A stretch of DNA of 64,000 bases, from NCBI GenBank assembly GCA_029938085.1, contig JAPYOS010000002.1, forward strand, positions 248,001-312,000, given 5' to 3'. Shown piece after piece: positions 16,859 through 27,160 of this stretch. The translations under genes were made by a program, and so were the position numbers. This DNA comes from Oceanospirillaceae bacterium. GTDB lineage: Bacteria > Pseudomonadota > Gammaproteobacteria > Pseudomonadales > Balneatricaceae. How positions within the stretch are numbered: the stretch's first letter is position 1; the number at the start of each line of letters is the position of its first letter. A model generated the notes under the pieces. The model saw nothing but the letters and a program-made list of their open reading frames with translations, was not told the origin of the DNA and searched no databases.

Positions 16859-17368
16859 ATGAGCATCGCCTTATTTTTTGGCTCTACCACCGGCAACACC
16901 GAAGACATTGCCGACCAGATTCGTGATATTTTTGGGGCTGACCAACTCGACATCTACAATGTCGCCGATGACTCGGTGAGCCTAATGCTCGATTATGACA
17001 CCCTTATTTGCGGCATTCCTACATGGGATTACGGTGAACTACAGGCCGACTGGGAAGATATTTGGGAAGAAATCGACAACCTAGACCTGAACGGCAAACA
17101 GTTTGCATGTTTTGGCTGTGGCGACCAAATTGGTTACCCAGAATGGTACCAAGATGCCGTGGGCTTACTGCACGATAAGCTGGTAGCTCAAGGCGCGAAC
17201 GCTATTGGGTATTGGTCAACCGCCGGTTATACCTTTGAAACATCAAAAGCCGCCACCGTAGATGGCAGCCAATTTGTGGGGTTAGCGGTAGATGAAGACA
17301 GCCAACACGAACTCACCGACCAACGTGTTACCGTGTGGTGCGCACAATTGCAGCAGGAAATTAACTAA
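16859..17368 (+). CDS. fldB: Flavodoxin, FldB-like
   Basis: Low-potential FMN electron carrier. The 169 residues are of the long-chain class. The phosphate loop STTGNTEDIA is at residues 9-18. GIPTWDYGELQADWE at about 52-66, the GDQIGYPEWYQDAVG stretch and VGLAVDEDSQHELTD are closer to E. coli FldB than to FldA. It lies 2 bases before the CoA-transferase gene, so they are probably co-transcribed, although no shared pathway is evident. Confidence 0.9.
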   Translation: MSIALFFGSTTGNTEDIADQIRDIFGADQLDIYNVADDSVSLMLDYDTLICGIPTWDYGELQADWEDIWEEIDNLDLNGKQFACFGCGDQIGYPEWYQDAVGLLHDKLVAQGANAIGYWSTAGYTFETSKAATVDGSQFVGLAVDEDSQHELTDQRVTVWCAQLQQEIN

Positions 17369-17370
17369 CC

Positions 17371-18585
17371 ATGACCACTACAGCCAATGCTGGCCCACTT
17401 GCAGGCTACCGTGTTATTGAACTTGGCCAGCTGTTAGCAGGCCCGTTTGCGGGCTGCATGCTGGGTTATTTTGGCGCCGAAGTGATTAAAATTGAATCAC
17501 CCAAGGGCGGCGATCCTATACGTAACTGGCGCGAAGTACGTGATGGCACTTCACTATGGTGGCACTCATTGGCACGTAACAAAAAATCGGTCACTATCGA
17601 CCTAAAAAACCAAGCCGGCATTGATTTAGTGAAACAGCTCATTGATGGCGCGGATATTGTTATCGAAAACTTTCGGCCCGGCGTGGTAGAAGCTTGGGGT
17701 ATTGGCCCAGACGTCTTTAAACAATCAAACCCAGCGCTGGTGTACGCCCGTATCTCGGGTTATGGCCAAACCGGGCCCTATGCATCAAAACCAGGTTTTG
17801 CTTCGGTGTGTGAAGGCATTAGTGGTTTTCGTTATGTTAACGGTCACCCAGACCAAGCCCCCGTACGCCCTAATTTAAGCATTGGCGATACCATATCTGG
17901 CATCCATGCAGCACTAGGTATTTGCTTGGCTTTGCTGGAGCAAAAAAACAGTGGCCAAGGCCAAGTTGTAGACGTAGCCCTATACGAGTCGATGTTTAAT
18001 CTAATGGAAGCAGTAGTGCCGGAATTCGATGGCGCTGGCGTAGTTAGAGAACCCTCTGGCAGTACGGTCACTGGTATCGTGCCCACCAACACCTACCGCT
18101 GCCAAGACGGTAAATACGTAGTAATTGGTGGCAATGGCGACTCTATTTTCCAGCGCCTTATGGTAGCGGCCGGTTACCCTGACATGGCCACTGACCCTGC
18201 CCTAGCATCAAACGCAGGACGGGTTACCAACGAAGCCAAAATAGACCAAGCCCTAAGCCACTGGTGTGCGCACAACAGTTCCATTAGTATTCTTGAAATA
18301 CTGGATAAAAACCGAGTACCCGGTGGCCCAATCTACAACGTAGAAGACATGGTGAAAGACCCACACTTCAATGAAAGAGGTTTGTTTGAGCAGGTAGAAA
18401 TCAATGGCAAGCCACTAAAAATACCAGCCATCCTACCTAAACTAGACAAAACCCCAGGTGCCACCCGCTGGGCAGGGCCAACACTGGGTAGCCATAATAC
18501 CGAAATATTACAAGAACTATTAGGACTGTCTGATCAACAGCTAACGCGATTGGCGCAAGACGGCGTTATACAACAACCAACATAG
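17371..18585 (+). CDS. Class III CoA-transferase (CaiB/BaiF family)
   Basis: Moves CoA between carboxylic acids; the substrate is not predictable. The 404 residues match the family. GYRVIELGQLLAGPFAGCMLGYFGAEVIKIE at about 12-42 is the typical N-terminus, and KSVTIDLKNQAGIDLVKQL plus NFRPGVVEAWGIG follow. The catalytic Asp region is GQVVDVALYESMFNLME at about 193-209. Its last 45 bases are shared with the convergent MFS gene. Confidence 0.92.
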   Translation: MTTTANAGPLAGYRVIELGQLLAGPFAGCMLGYFGAEVIKIESPKGGDPIRNWREVRDGTSLWWHSLARNKKSVTIDLKNQAGIDLVKQLIDGADIVIENFRPGVVEAWGIGPDVFKQSNPALVYARISGYGQTGPYASKPGFASVCEGISGFRYVNGHPDQAPVRPNLSIGDTISGIHAALGICLALLEQKNSGQGQVVDVALYESMFNLMEAVVPEFDGAGVVREPSGSTVTGIVPTNTYRCQDGKYVVIGGNGDSIFQRLMVAAGYPDMATDPALASNAGRVTNEAKIDQALSHWCAHNSSISILEILDKNRVPGGPIYNVEDMVKDPHFNERGLFEQVEINGKPLKIPAILPKLDKTPGATRWAGPTLGSHNTEILQELLGLSDQQLTRLAQDGVIQQPT

Positions 18586-19749
18586 GGCCAATCCTTGTAG
18601 CCCCAGCACCCACGCCCACGCATTAAAATAAGCCACTTGAGGGTATACCCCTGCGGCGTTAGCGGGCCACTGATCAATAAGCATACCCAACCCCCACTGC
18701 CCAGCAAAAGCACACACAAATACACATAGATTAAGGCTGGTATTGACCCGCCCAACCAATGCCTTGGGTACCGACTGGGATAAATAAGCGTACATCAGCA
18801 CCCCGGAGATGCCAAAAAAGCCACTAATGCCCCACCATAAGTGATGCCACTGGCTCCACTCATTCACAATCACCAACTGGCTGAGCAGGTAAACCAACAT
18901 GCCGCCTACACTCACCATATGGGCACCAATACCAAACTTTTGTAACCAGCCAGCCAACCAGCCCAGCAACACAAATCCAGCCGTCATGGCTAACGCCATG
19001 GTCAACAATACTTGCGCCGCCTCTGCGGGCGAAAGCGACAAGTAATCCCGCAACCAATAGCCCGCCCAAAGGCCAATAAAAGCACCAAATATGCCTTGAG
19101 TTGCCACCGACAGAGGGGCCAATTGATAAAACATAGGACTCTTAATGACTTGCCAAAGCTCAGCCAATTGCTGGCTTAGTTTCTGCTGCTTAACGACCAC
19201 CACATAACGCGGCACCAAGGTCAAAACCAAAGCGCTAGCTAGCAGTGATGCCAACGCCATGGCTTGAAACAATAGGCGCCAATCCCCCCAAGATAAGAAC
19301 CATTGCACCGGTGTAGAGGCCGCCACCACGCCCAAACCACCGGTCATAAGCTGTAGACCATTAACTAACGGCAACTTCTGCAACGGCAGTAAATTAGCAT
19401 AGGCGGTAAAGGCCGCCATAAGGCATGCGGAAACGCCAATGCCAATCAAACCTCGACCGAGCAACAAGCCTTCAATGGAACTGGCACCGGCAAATATCCA
19501 CGCACCTAATGCTGCCAACAATAGCAAGGCAGCGCTCACTTTGCGGCTTTCATAACGATCTAGCAGAATACCTAAAGGCAGTTGGCACAAGGCAAAGGTT
19601 AACAAATAAACACTGCTTACCATGCCGATTTGAGCGGCATTGAGGCCAAATTCTGCCACTAAATCAGGGGCAATAACGACGTTAACTACGCGATACAAAA
19701 AGGATAAAAAATAACCAAAAGCAAAGGGTATAAAGAGCTTAAGCAACAT
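18541..19749 (-). CDS. Major facilitator superfamily transporter
   Basis: 402 residues with about twelve hydrophobic helices, starting FIPFAFGYFLSFLYRVVNVV. The loop 2-3 signature is seen as GILLDRYESRKVSA near residues 60-73. LLGRGLIGIGVSACLMAAF belongs to helix 4. The substrate is unknown. It lies downstream of ssb across a terminator and is probably expressed from its own promoter. The C-terminal coding end overlaps the CoA-transferase gene by 45 bases on the opposite strand. Confidence 0.9.
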   Translation of the reverse strand: MLLKLFIPFAFGYFLSFLYRVVNVVIAPDLVAEFGLNAAQIGMVSSVYLLTFALCQLPLGILLDRYESRKVSAALLLLAALGAWIFAGASSIEGLLLGRGLIGIGVSACLMAAFTAYANLLPLQKLPLVNGLQLMTGGLGVVAASTPVQWFLSWGDWRLLFQAMALASLLASALVLTLVPRYVVVVKQQKLSQQLAELWQVIKSPMFYQLAPLSVATQGIFGAFIGLWAGYWLRDYLSLSPAEAAQVLLTMALAMTAGFVLLGWLAGWLQKFGIGAHMVSVGGMLVYLLSQLVIVNEWSQWHHLWWGISGFFGISGVLMYAYLSQSVPKALVGRVNTSLNLCVFVCAFAGQWGLGMLIDQWPANAAGVYPQVAYFNAWAWVLGLQGLALCWLLYNAVLRQSR

Positions 19750-19770
19750 TAAATCATCCTTTTTATAAAC

Positions 19771-19799
19771 AAAAAAGCCCTTACAATTAAGGGCTTTTA
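19771..19799 (-). terminator. ssb transcription terminator
   Basis: On the minus strand AAAGCCCTTA, loop, TAAGGGCTTT followed by a T-run lies 31 bases after the ssb stop. Arms are 19775-19783 and 19789-19797. It would also work partly for the plus strand because of flanking T residues. Confidence 0.85.
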
Positions 19800-19829
19800 T
19801 AGATTTAAAATGACATTCAGACAGGCTTT

Positions 19830-20378
19830 TTAGAACGGAATATCATCATCAAAATCAGCATCAAAACCACCAGGCTGCTGCTGAGGCTGTTGTTGAGGCT
19901 GCTGGGCAGCTTGTTGCTGCTGTTGGTATGGCTGTTGCGCCTGTTGTGCTTGCGGGCGGCCTTGAGGGGCTTGCTGATTGTAGTTCTGCTGCTGTGGTGC
20001 TTGACCTTGGTTTTGGCCTTGACCACCGGCTTGCGCGCCACCTTGACGGCTGTCTAGCATTTGCATTTCTGCCGCTACAATTTCTGTGGTGTAGCGCTTT
20101 ACACCATCTTGTTCCCATTGACGGGTACGCAAAGAACCTTCTACGTAAATCTTAGACCCTTTACGTACGTATTCGCCTGCAATTTCTGCCAAGCGATTAA
20201 AAAACACCACGCGGTGCCATTCGGTACGTTCTTGAGGTTGACCGGTTTGTTTGTCTTTCCAAGATTCTGAGGTAGCCAATGTCAGGTTGGTGACTGCACC
20301 ACCTGAGGGCATAAAACGAGTCTCTGGGTCGCCGCCTACATTGCCTACTAAAATAACTTTATTAACGCCACGTGCCAT
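19830..20378 (-). CDS. ssb: Single-stranded DNA-binding protein SSB
   Basis: Coats single-stranded DNA in replication and repair. Residues 1-110 form the OB fold ([47 protein letters not shown]). Residues about 115-170 are a Gln/Pro/Gly-rich disordered linker with long Q runs. The C-terminal tip is DDDIPF, which binds repair and replication partners. The 182 residues match proteobacterial SSB. It is divergent from uvrA, as in E. coli. I found no LexA box in the shared region. Confidence 0.97.
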   Translation of the reverse strand: MARGVNKVILVGNVGGDPETRFMPSGGAVTNLTLATSESWKDKQTGQPQERTEWHRVVFFNRLAEIAGEYVRKGSKIYVEGSLRTRQWEQDGVKRYTTEIVAAEMQMLDSRQGGAQAGGQGQNQGQAPQQQNYNQQAPQGRPQAQQAQQPYQQQQQAAQQPQQQPQQQPGGFDADFDDDIPF

Positions 20379-20515
20379 GATCTTCTCCTGCTGTATGAGT
20401 ATTGAGTTTCTGTATGTGTTAGCACACTAAAAATGCCCAACTCCAATGAATTGGGGAGCAAATTATAGGCTTAATGGCGCAACTATTCAAAGACTATTCG
20501 TGTAACAAAATGACA

Positions 20516-20545
20516 TTGCTTCTGCCTTTCACTAACGCCTATAAT
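20516..20545 (+). promoter_or_regulatory. Candidate uvrA promoter
   Basis: TTGCTT (20516-20521), 18 bases, then TATAAT (20540-20545), ending 29 bases before the uvrA ATG. The -10 is perfect and the -35 weak. Confidence 0.45.
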
Positions 20546-20574
20546 GGTTGGTTTGGCCCTTAGCGGATTGACCC

Positions 20575-23400
20575 ATGGACACCATCATTGTACGCGGCGC
20601 GCGCACCCACAATTTAAAGAACATCGACATCGACATTCCTCGCGACAAGTTGGTGGTAATTACCGGATTATCCGGTTCGGGTAAGTCATCCCTAGCCTTT
20701 GATACGCTTTATGCCGAAGGCCAACGCCGCTACGTAGAATCCCTGTCTACCTATGCCCGCCAATTTTTATCGATGATGGAAAAACCCGACATAGACCACA
20801 TTGAGGGTTTGTCGCCCGCCATCTCCATTGAGCAAAAGTCCACCTCTCATAACCCGCGCTCCACTGTAGGCACCATCACCGAAATATACGACTATTTACG
20901 TTTATTGTTTGCTCGCGCTGGCGAGCCACGCTGCCCAGAACACGACTTGCCGTTAGCGGCACAAACCGTAAGTCAAATGGTAGACCAAGTACTGGCACAA
21001 GAAGAAGGGCTACGGCTAATGCTGTTAGCACCAGTGGTGCAAAACCGTAAAGGTGAGCACTTACACACCTTAGATGAACTACGCAGCCAAGGATTTATTA
21101 GGGCCCGTATAGATGGCACTTTGTGCGACTTAGACGACACACCCGACCTAGAGAAAAACAAGAAACACACCATCGAAGTGGTGATCGATCGCATTAAGGT
21201 TAAAGACGGCCTGCAATTACGCTTGGCGGAGTCTTTTGAAACCGCCCTCAACCTCACCGACGGCATTGCCAAAGTGGCCTCCATGGATGATCCAGAAGCC
21301 GAAGAAATGATCTTTTCTTCTCGTTTTGCCTGCCCCACCTGCGGCCATTCCATTGCCGAACTTGAGCCAAGGTTATTTAGTTTTAATAGCCCATCCGGTG
21401 CCTGCCAAAGCTGTGACGGCTTGGGTATTCGCCAGTTCTTTGATGCGGGTAAAGTAGTTCAACAACCCGCGAACAGCTTAGCCGAAGGTGCCATACGAGG
21501 CTGGGATCGCCGCTCTATTTATTACTATGGCATGCTCAGCGCCATGGCCAAGCACTACCAATTTAGCATGGCAACCCCATGGCAGGAATTGCCCGCCGAT
21601 GTACAAAAAGTAGTTCTCTACGGCACCGGTAAAACCTCCATCGAATTTTACTACATCAATGACCGTGGGGATAAGATTAGCCGCAACCACCCCTTTGAAG
21701 GCATTATCAACAACCTCCAGCGACGTTACCGTGAAACCGAATCGAACATGGTGCGCGAAGACCTAGGCAAATACCTAAACATGCAGCCCTGCCCTAGTTG
21801 TGACGGCAGCCGCTTACGTACCGAAGCACGCCATGTGTTTATTGACGGGCTTAATTTGCCACAAATCACCAGCAAAGCCGTAGGCACTTGCTCAGATTAC
21901 TTTGCCAATTTAAAACTGGAAGGCAAACAGGGCCAGATTGCTGATAAGATTCTAAAAGAAATCCGTTTACGTTTAGATTTCCTCGTTAACGTGGGACTAG
22001 ACTACCTCACCCTCGACCGTAATGCCGACACCTTATCCGGCGGCGAAGCCCAACGTATTCGGTTAGCCAGCCAAATCGGTGCCGGTCTAGTGGGCGTAAT
22101 GTACATTCTAGACGAGCCTTCCATCGGTTTACACCAGCGCGACAACGAACGCCTACTCAAAACCCTGATTCACTTACGAGACTTAGGCAATACCGTCATT
22201 GTGGTGGAGCATGATGAAGAGGCCGTACGCCTTGCTGACCACGTAATCGACATTGGCCCAGGCGCTGGCGTGCATGGTGGCCGCATCGTGGCACAAGGCA
22301 CCCCAGAAGACGTCATGGCCAACCCAAACTCCCTCACTGGGCAATATTTAAGTGGCGTTAAGTGCATACCGGTGCCCGACAAACGCAACAAACCAAAAAA
22401 AAACAAATGGCTTAAACTCATCGGCGCCACGGGCAATAACCTAAAAAACGTTGACCTAGCTATTCCCACAGGCCTGATGACGTGTATTACCGGTGTATCG
22501 GGTTCCGGCAAATCCACGCTCATTAACGCAACACTCTACCCTTTGGCGGCCACCGTGCTTAACAAAGCCACCACCCTTGTTGCGTCCCCCCATAAGGCTG
22601 TGGTTGGCTTAGACTTAATGGACAAGGTGGTCGACATAGACCAAAGCCCAATTGGCCGTACACCCCGTTCAAACCCTGCCACTTATACCGGTATATTTAC
22701 CCCTATTCGTGAGTTGTTTGCTGGCACCCAAGAAGCTCGCTCTCGTGGTTATAAGCCCGGCCGTTTTAGCTTTAACGTTAAAGGCGGCCGTTGTGAAGCT
22801 TGCCAAGGCGATGGCGTAATAAAAGTAGAAATGCACTTTTTGCCCGACGTGTATGTGCCTTGTGACGTGTGCAAAGGCAAACGCTACAATCGCGAAACGT
22901 TAGAAATCCAATACAAAGGCAAAAACATTACCGAAGTCTTGGGTATGACCGTAGAAACCGCTGTTGAGTTTTTTGCTGCAGTACCCATGATTCATCGCCG
23001 CCTGCAAACCCTCATGGATGTGGGGTTAAGCTATATTTGTTTAGGCCAAAATGCCACCACCCTTTCTGGCGGTGAAGCGCAACGAGTTAAGTTGTCTCGG
23101 GAGCTTTCTAAGCGTGACACAGGCCAAACCCTGTACATTCTAGACGAACCCACCACTGGGCTTCATTTTGCCGACATACAGCAGCTGCTGGTTGTTCTAC
23201 ACCGCCTCAGGGATCACGGTAACACTGTGGTAGTGATAGAACATAATCTAGATGTCATTAAAACTGCAGATTGGATTGTGGACCTAGGCCCAGAAGGAGG
23301 CAACAAAGGCGGCCAGATCATCGCCACAGGCACACCAGAGGACGTGGCCGCTAATCCAACTTCCCATACGGGTCGCTTTTTGGCGCCGCTATTAACCTAA
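20575..23400 (+). CDS. uvrA: Excinuclease ABC subunit A (UvrA)
   Basis: Damage-recognition ATPase of nucleotide excision repair. The 941 residues match the family (about 940). The first Walker A is [21 protein letters not shown] near 26-46 and the second [12 protein letters not shown] near 640-651. Two ABC signatures read [16 protein letters not shown] and [15 protein letters not shown]. Zinc-binding CxxC pairs are seen in the first half ([15 protein letters not shown]) and the second ([18 protein letters not shown]). It is divergent from ssb. Confidence 0.98.
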   Translation: MDTIIVRGARTHNLKNIDIDIPRDKLVVITGLSGSGKSSLAFDTLYAEGQRRYVESLSTYARQFLSMMEKPDIDHIEGLSPAISIEQKSTSHNPRSTVGTITEIYDYLRLLFARAGEPRCPEHDLPLAAQTVSQMVDQVLAQEEGLRLMLLAPVVQNRKGEHLHTLDELRSQGFIRARIDGTLCDLDDTPDLEKNKKHTIEVVIDRIKVKDGLQLRLAESFETALNLTDGIAKVASMDDPEAEEMIFSSRFACPTCGHSIAELEPRLFSFNSPSGACQSCDGLGIRQFFDAGKVVQQPANSLAEGAIRGWDRRSIYYYGMLSAMAKHYQFSMATPWQELPADVQKVVLYGTGKTSIEFYYINDRGDKISRNHPFEGIINNLQRRYRETESNMVREDLGKYLNMQPCPSCDGSRLRTEARHVFIDGLNLPQITSKAVGTCSDYFANLKLEGKQGQIADKILKEIRLRLDFLVNVGLDYLTLDRNADTLSGGEAQRIRLASQIGAGLVGVMYILDEPSIGLHQRDNERLLKTLIHLRDLGNTVIVVEHDEEAVRLADHVIDIGPGAGVHGGRIVAQGTPEDVMANPNSLTGQYLSGVKCIPVPDKRNKPKKNKWLKLIGATGNNLKNVDLAIPTGLMTCITGVSGSGKSTLINATLYPLAATVLNKATTLVASPHKAVVGLDLMDKVVDIDQSPIGRTPRSNPATYTGIFTPIRELFAGTQEARSRGYKPGRFSFNVKGGRCEACQGDGVIKVEMHFLPDVYVPCDVCKGKRYNRETLEIQYKGKNITEVLGMTVETAVEFFAAVPMIHRRLQTLMDVGLSYICLGQNATTLSGGEAQRVKLSRELSKRDTGQTLYILDEPTTGLHFADIQQLLVVLHRLRDHGNTVVVIEHNLDVIKTADWIVDLGPEGGNKGGQIIATGTPEDVAANPTSHTGRFLAPLLT

Positions 23401-23732
23401 AGCGTCACACTGCCGATGTTCATTTTAGCTATTAGACTCACCTGTCGGTTCACTTGTGTCTTCTGACTCAGCTGCCGCTTCTTGCTGGTAACAACAGTCA
23501 AGTGAGTATTGTGGATACCACTATACGACATTGTGACACTAAGTGGTGCAACTTGGGCCAATAGCGCGAGTCCGGGTTTAACCTGCGATGAATTCACCAA
23601 CCAAAACCTTGATGGCTGGACAGATGGCACCAGTACCCTGTACATTGATCAAGAGCGCAATGTCGTCACCCTCGACTTCGCTTGACGCTGGTTTTAATCC
23701 CCATTCACTGAGCCAAAGAGCAAAGGAGTTAA
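23401..23732. other. 332-base interval between uvrA and the TolC-like gene
   Basis: No complete gene is supported here. A 60-codon plus-strand frame (23506-23685) looks like the end of an exported protein and is listed separately. No terminator of uvrA was recognised. A strong ribosome-binding site (AAGGAG, 23723-23728) precedes the next gene. Confidence 0.5.
23506..23685 (+). pseudogene. Possible remnant of a secreted or surface protein
   Basis: The open frame has no good start and ends at TGA 23683-23685. The text TCDEFTNQNLDGWTDGTSTL followed by YIDQERNVVTLDFA is compatible with a beta-rich exported domain such as those at the C-terminus of type I secreted proteins. It lies just before type I secretion genes, so a decayed substrate gene is possible. 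The identification is speculative; no family match could be tested. Confidence 0.25.
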
Positions 23733-25010
23733 ATGTATCGACTACTTCTATTGACGGCCATTATAAGTTTGGCCGTCACCAGTTCGCCTGTGTCTGCCAC
23801 CGACGACTGGGTAGCAGCCGTGCTCGACCACCCCAGCTTACGTGTGCATCACAGCACCATAGAAAAACAGCAATGGAAAATCTTAGAACTTGAGGCAGAA
23901 AAAGGCTTTGATTTTGACATTAGAAGTTCTGCACACCTGCCAATAGCGGAGCACTTTGAGCACTCGTTCAGTCGGGTTGCCACCTCCGACCCATACTTAG
24001 ACTTAGTTTTTAGCGCCAGCCAGACGGTGTACGATTTTGGTGAAGCCGACGCCCTCATTGATGCGGAACGAGCGCTGCGAACCAAAGCCCACCTAGCCTT
24101 CGCCAACGGTTTTGAACAACAAACGCACAGCTTATTTAGCTTAGTTATTCAGCATCAAAAAGCCCAACAAACCATACTCATAGTAACTGCCGCTCAAGCT
24201 GACATTGATTTGGTCCAGACCGACCTAGTACACCGCTTCGAGGCAGGTTTAGGCACCCTAGCGGATATCCGCCGAACCCAACTTAGTCAGATCGATTTAG
24301 AAACCCAAGTTATCCAGCTGTTTAACAAAATGAACGCCGTAGAACACCTCATTAGCAGTGATTACGGATTAGCGATCGAGCCCTTGATTCTCGCGTGGAA
24401 TGACATTGAACCACAACTACAGCTCGCCGCTCGGATAGACGCACAAAATTTACGCAGTAGTGCGATCAGCCAAGGCTCCCAAACGTCCCTGCGCCATCAA
24501 CGCAGTAGCATCGCCGCACAAAAAAAACCAAAGGTCGTTGTCGACCTTAATACCACGCTGTACGATGTGACACGCAGCATAAGCAACTATCGTGTTGCCG
24601 GTGAATTTCGTGTAACGTTCCCTGCATTTGATAGCGGTTATCGCTCTGCCAAAATGGCAAGCATTAGTCATGCCATAACCGCAGAGCAACGCGCCTTAGA
24701 GCAGGTAATTCAACAAAAGGCATTAGACTTAAAAACCAGCAAACGCCAGTTAGACGATTTAAAATTACGCCAGCAAGAAGGTGTTAAAAAGTATAACAAC
24801 CTCACCTTACAGCTGAATAATATGAAATTAGCATTAGGTAAAACGGCCAATGATCATGCCGGCTTAGCCAGTTTACACACCCAAATCGCCAGCACCCAAA
24901 TTGATTTAGTCAGTATCGCCTCAGGCATGCAACAACTGCTTCTTGACCAAGTTTTATTAAGCGAACAAATCATTCACCAATTTAACGTGACGTCAGAACA
25001 ACTACCATGA
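23733..25010 (+). CDS. TolC-family outer membrane efflux/secretion protein
   Basis: 425 residues with a signal peptide cleaved after about residue 22 (LLLLTAIISLAVTSSPVSA). The body is rich in long helices, with Gln/Leu/Ala heptads at about 120-210 and 310-420, typical of the TolC alpha-barrel. The start is supported by AAGGAG four bases upstream. The TGA overlaps the ATG of the next gene by 4 bases, so it forms an operon with a type I secretion ATPase. It appears intact, but its partner is truncated and no membrane-fusion protein gene is nearby, so function in secretion is doubtful. Confidence 0.8.
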   Translation: MYRLLLLTAIISLAVTSSPVSATDDWVAAVLDHPSLRVHHSTIEKQQWKILELEAEKGFDFDIRSSAHLPIAEHFEHSFSRVATSDPYLDLVFSASQTVYDFGEADALIDAERALRTKAHLAFANGFEQQTHSLFSLVIQHQKAQQTILIVTAAQADIDLVQTDLVHRFEAGLGTLADIRRTQLSQIDLETQVIQLFNKMNAVEHLISSDYGLAIEPLILAWNDIEPQLQLAARIDAQNLRSSAISQGSQTSLRHQRSSIAAQKKPKVVVDLNTTLYDVTRSISNYRVAGEFRVTFPAFDSGYRSAKMASISHAITAEQRALEQVIQQKALDLKTSKRQLDDLKLRQQEGVKKYNNLTLQLNNMKLALGKTANDHAGLASLHTQIASTQIDLVSIASGMQQLLLDQVLLSEQIIHQFNVTSEQLP

Positions 25011-25438
25011 GTAAACCATACCACCAATCGGCATCCAAACACTGGTTTTTTGGCCCTGTTATACGCAGCAAACGACTCTACATGCAGGTTATTCTAGCCT
25101 CCGTATTCATTAACCTATTTGCCCTAGTTAGCGCCTTTTATATCATGACGGTGTATGACCGAGTTATTCCTAATGAAGCCATGGAATCGCTCTTAGCGTT
25201 AACTATTGGTGTCTGCATTGTGATGGCCTTTGATTTTATCATGAAGGTCCTGCGCGGCGTATTCACCGACCAAGCGGGTATTAATATCGACCACGACGTA
25301 GCGGACAACTTATTTGGTCGTTTAGCCCAAAACGACAATGTAGGTGGCCAAAAAGCCACCGGAGCCATGGCTAATACAGTCAAAGATTTTGAATTATTGT
25401 TTTTCTTAGACTTGACCATTAGTGACATTCCTTCCTAG
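25007..25438 (+). pseudogene. Truncated type I secretion ABC transporter (LapB/LssB-like)
   Basis: 143 residues that match only the beginning of the membrane domain of LapB-type secretion ATPases: HWFFGPVIRSKRLYMQV, then INLFALVSAFYIMTVYDRVIPN (about 12-57), then DFIMKVLRGVFTDQAGINID and GAMANTVKDFELL. The usual N-terminal C39-like domain is missing, and so are the rest of the membrane domain and the whole nucleotide-binding domain. The frame stops at TAG just after DIPS, and no continuation is seen in any frame of the following 275 AT-rich bases before rplQ. This is a deletion remnant; ATP-driven transport is not possible from this product. Confidence 0.8.
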
Positions 25439-25663
25439 ATCCGAACACTACAACGCAACAAAACCATTAAAAGTTACGTACACATAACCGATAAATTTGC
25501 AAGGTCTTTATATTAATAACACATGTTCTGCGCCATTAAAAACATTTTTTTACTAAATTTAACTCAATTCCTCCTAAGCCATTGACTATTAGGAAATTAA
25601 TTGGTAGCGAAAAATACATGATAGACCCACCCCTGAAGCATTTTTAGTGTTCATTATTGAGAA

Positions 25664-25696
25664 CAAAAAAAACCCAGTCATAAGACTGGGTTTTTT
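25664..25696 (-). terminator. Terminator at the end of the alpha operon (rplQ), bidirectional
   Basis: AACCCAGTC (25671-25679), loop ATAA, GACTGGGTT (25684-25692), with A-run on one side and T-run on the other. It lies 18 bases after the rplQ stop and could also stop transcription coming from the type I secretion remnant. Confidence 0.9.
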
Positions 25697-25713
25697 ATAC
25701 TTCCGTAGAAGGT

Positions 25714-26088
25714 TTACTCGTCGCTAGTTACAGGACGGTCAACCAATTCCACATAGGCCATAGGGGCATTGTCGCCAGGGCGAAAGCCGCATTTCATAAT
25801 ACGGATATAGCCCCCAGGACGAGCCTCATAACGAGGGCCTAGTTCATTAAACAGCTTGCCAACTGCTTCTTTGCTACGAGTACGAGCAAAGGCCAAACGG
25901 CGGTTAGCAACGCTATCTTCCTTAGCAAGGGTGATCAGTGGCTCTGCCACACGACGCAACTCCTTGGCTTTAGGTAGGGTGGTTTTGATCAATTCGTGTT
26001 CAAACAACGAAACAGACATGTTCTTGAACATGGCTTTACGGTGAGTGTTGGTACGATTTAGATGACGACCACTTTTACGATGACGCAT
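25714..26088 (-). CDS. rplQ: 50S ribosomal protein L17
   Basis: 124 residues starting [20 protein letters not shown], the highly conserved L17 N-terminus. Last gene of the alpha operon (rpsM-rpsK-rpsD-rpoA-rplQ). A terminator follows at once. Confidence 0.98.
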   Translation of the reverse strand: MRHRKSGRHLNRTNTHRKAMFKNMSVSLFEHELIKTTLPKAKELRRVAEPLITLAKEDSVANRRLAFARTRSKEAVGKLFNELGPRYEARPGGYIRIMKCGFRPGDNAPMAYVELVDRPVTSDE

Positions 26089-26130
26089 TTGTTAATTCCT
26101 TATCAAACTAAGTTTGAAATTGTAAGCCGG

Positions 26131-27123
26131 TTAAGACGCTTGAGTGCCTTTAAGAATGGCTGGTGGCCAGTTCTCTAAACGCATACCAAGAGACAAGCCA
26201 CGAGAGGCGAGTACGTCTTTAATTTCGGTCAGTGACTTCTTGCCGAGGTTCGGAGTTTTAAGCAACTCAACTTCGGTGCGCTGAATCAGATCACCAATGA
26301 AGTTTAAGTTTTCTGCTTTCAAACAGTTAGCCGAACGTACGGTCAGCTCAAGATCGTCTACTGGACGTAGAAGAATCGGATCAATTTCCGGCTCGTCAAC
26401 CTTAGCTTCTGGCTCGTTGTCGTTTTCCAAGGCCACAAACACCGCCATCTGACGTTGCAGAATGGTAGCGGCGCTACGGATTGCTTCTTCAGGATCTAGA
26501 GTACCGTTGGTCTCAAGATCAATCACTAGCTTGTCCAAGTTAGTACGCTGTTCTACACGCGCACTTTCAACCGCGTATGCTACTCGCAATACAGGGCTGA
26601 AAGAAGCGTCTAGTTGTAGCTTGCCAATGGCGCGAGTTTCGTCTTCGCCAAGGTCGCGTGCGTCGGCTGGCTCATAGCCTGTGCCGGCGCGCACGGTAAG
26701 CTGCATTACTAGCTTGGATGCAGTGTTTAATTGGGCAATCACATGGTCTGGGTTAGCCACTTCAACGTTGTGGCTCAGTGCGATGTCGGCAGCCGTTACA
26801 GTACCAGGACCCTGTTTAGTCAGAGTTAGGACTGTTTCTTCGCCTTCGTGCATGGTTAGTGCAACGCCTTTAAGGTTAAGCAAGATTTCGATAACGTCTT
26901 CTTGCACTCCCTCAATGGAGCTGTACTCATGCTCAACACCGTCGATTTCTACGTCAACGATTGCCGCGCCTGCCATTGAAGACAGTAAAATACGACGCAA
27001 AGCGTTACCTAGAGTGTGGCCAAAGCCACGTTCTAATGGCTCAAGAATAATCTTAGAGCGGGTTTCACTTACACGTTGTACTTCGATGTTACGCGGTGTC
27101 AATAGATCGTTGGTTGAAGTCAT
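26131..27123 (-). CDS. rpoA: RNA polymerase alpha subunit
   Basis: Dimerises to nucleate RNA polymerase assembly and contacts activators and UP elements. The N-terminal domain shows [23 protein letters not shown] near 30-52. The C-terminal domain shows [15 protein letters not shown] and [16 protein letters not shown] near 250-305. The ATG at 27123 gives 330 residues and is preceded by AAAGGTGAG; an in-frame GTG at 27138 would remove that ribosome-binding site from the leader. Confidence 0.98.
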   Translation of the reverse strand: MTSTNDLLTPRNIEVQRVSETRSKIILEPLERGFGHTLGNALRRILLSSMAGAAIVDVEIDGVEHEYSSIEGVQEDVIEILLNLKGVALTMHEGEETVLTLTKQGPGTVTAADIALSHNVEVANPDHVIAQLNTASKLVMQLTVRAGTGYEPADARDLGEDETRAIGKLQLDASFSPVLRVAYAVESARVEQRTNLDKLVIDLETNGTLDPEEAIRSAATILQRQMAVFVALENDNEPEAKVDEPEIDPILLRPVDDLELTVRSANCLKAENLNFIGDLIQRTEVELLKTPNLGKKSLTEIKDVLASRGLSLGMRLENWPPAILKGTQAS

Positions 27124-27160
27124 GGACTCACCTTTCACTGTGGCAATTAATTTAAAAAGT

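Noticed and set aside
20379-20574. LexA (SOS) box between ssb and uvrA
   Set aside because: Only CTGT half-sites (for example CTGTATG) are present; no CTG-N10-CAG dyad could be found.
23397-23645. 82-codon minus-strand open frame after uvrA
   Set aside because: No ribosome-binding site and no family-like sequence; it runs against the plus-strand remnant described at 23506-23685.
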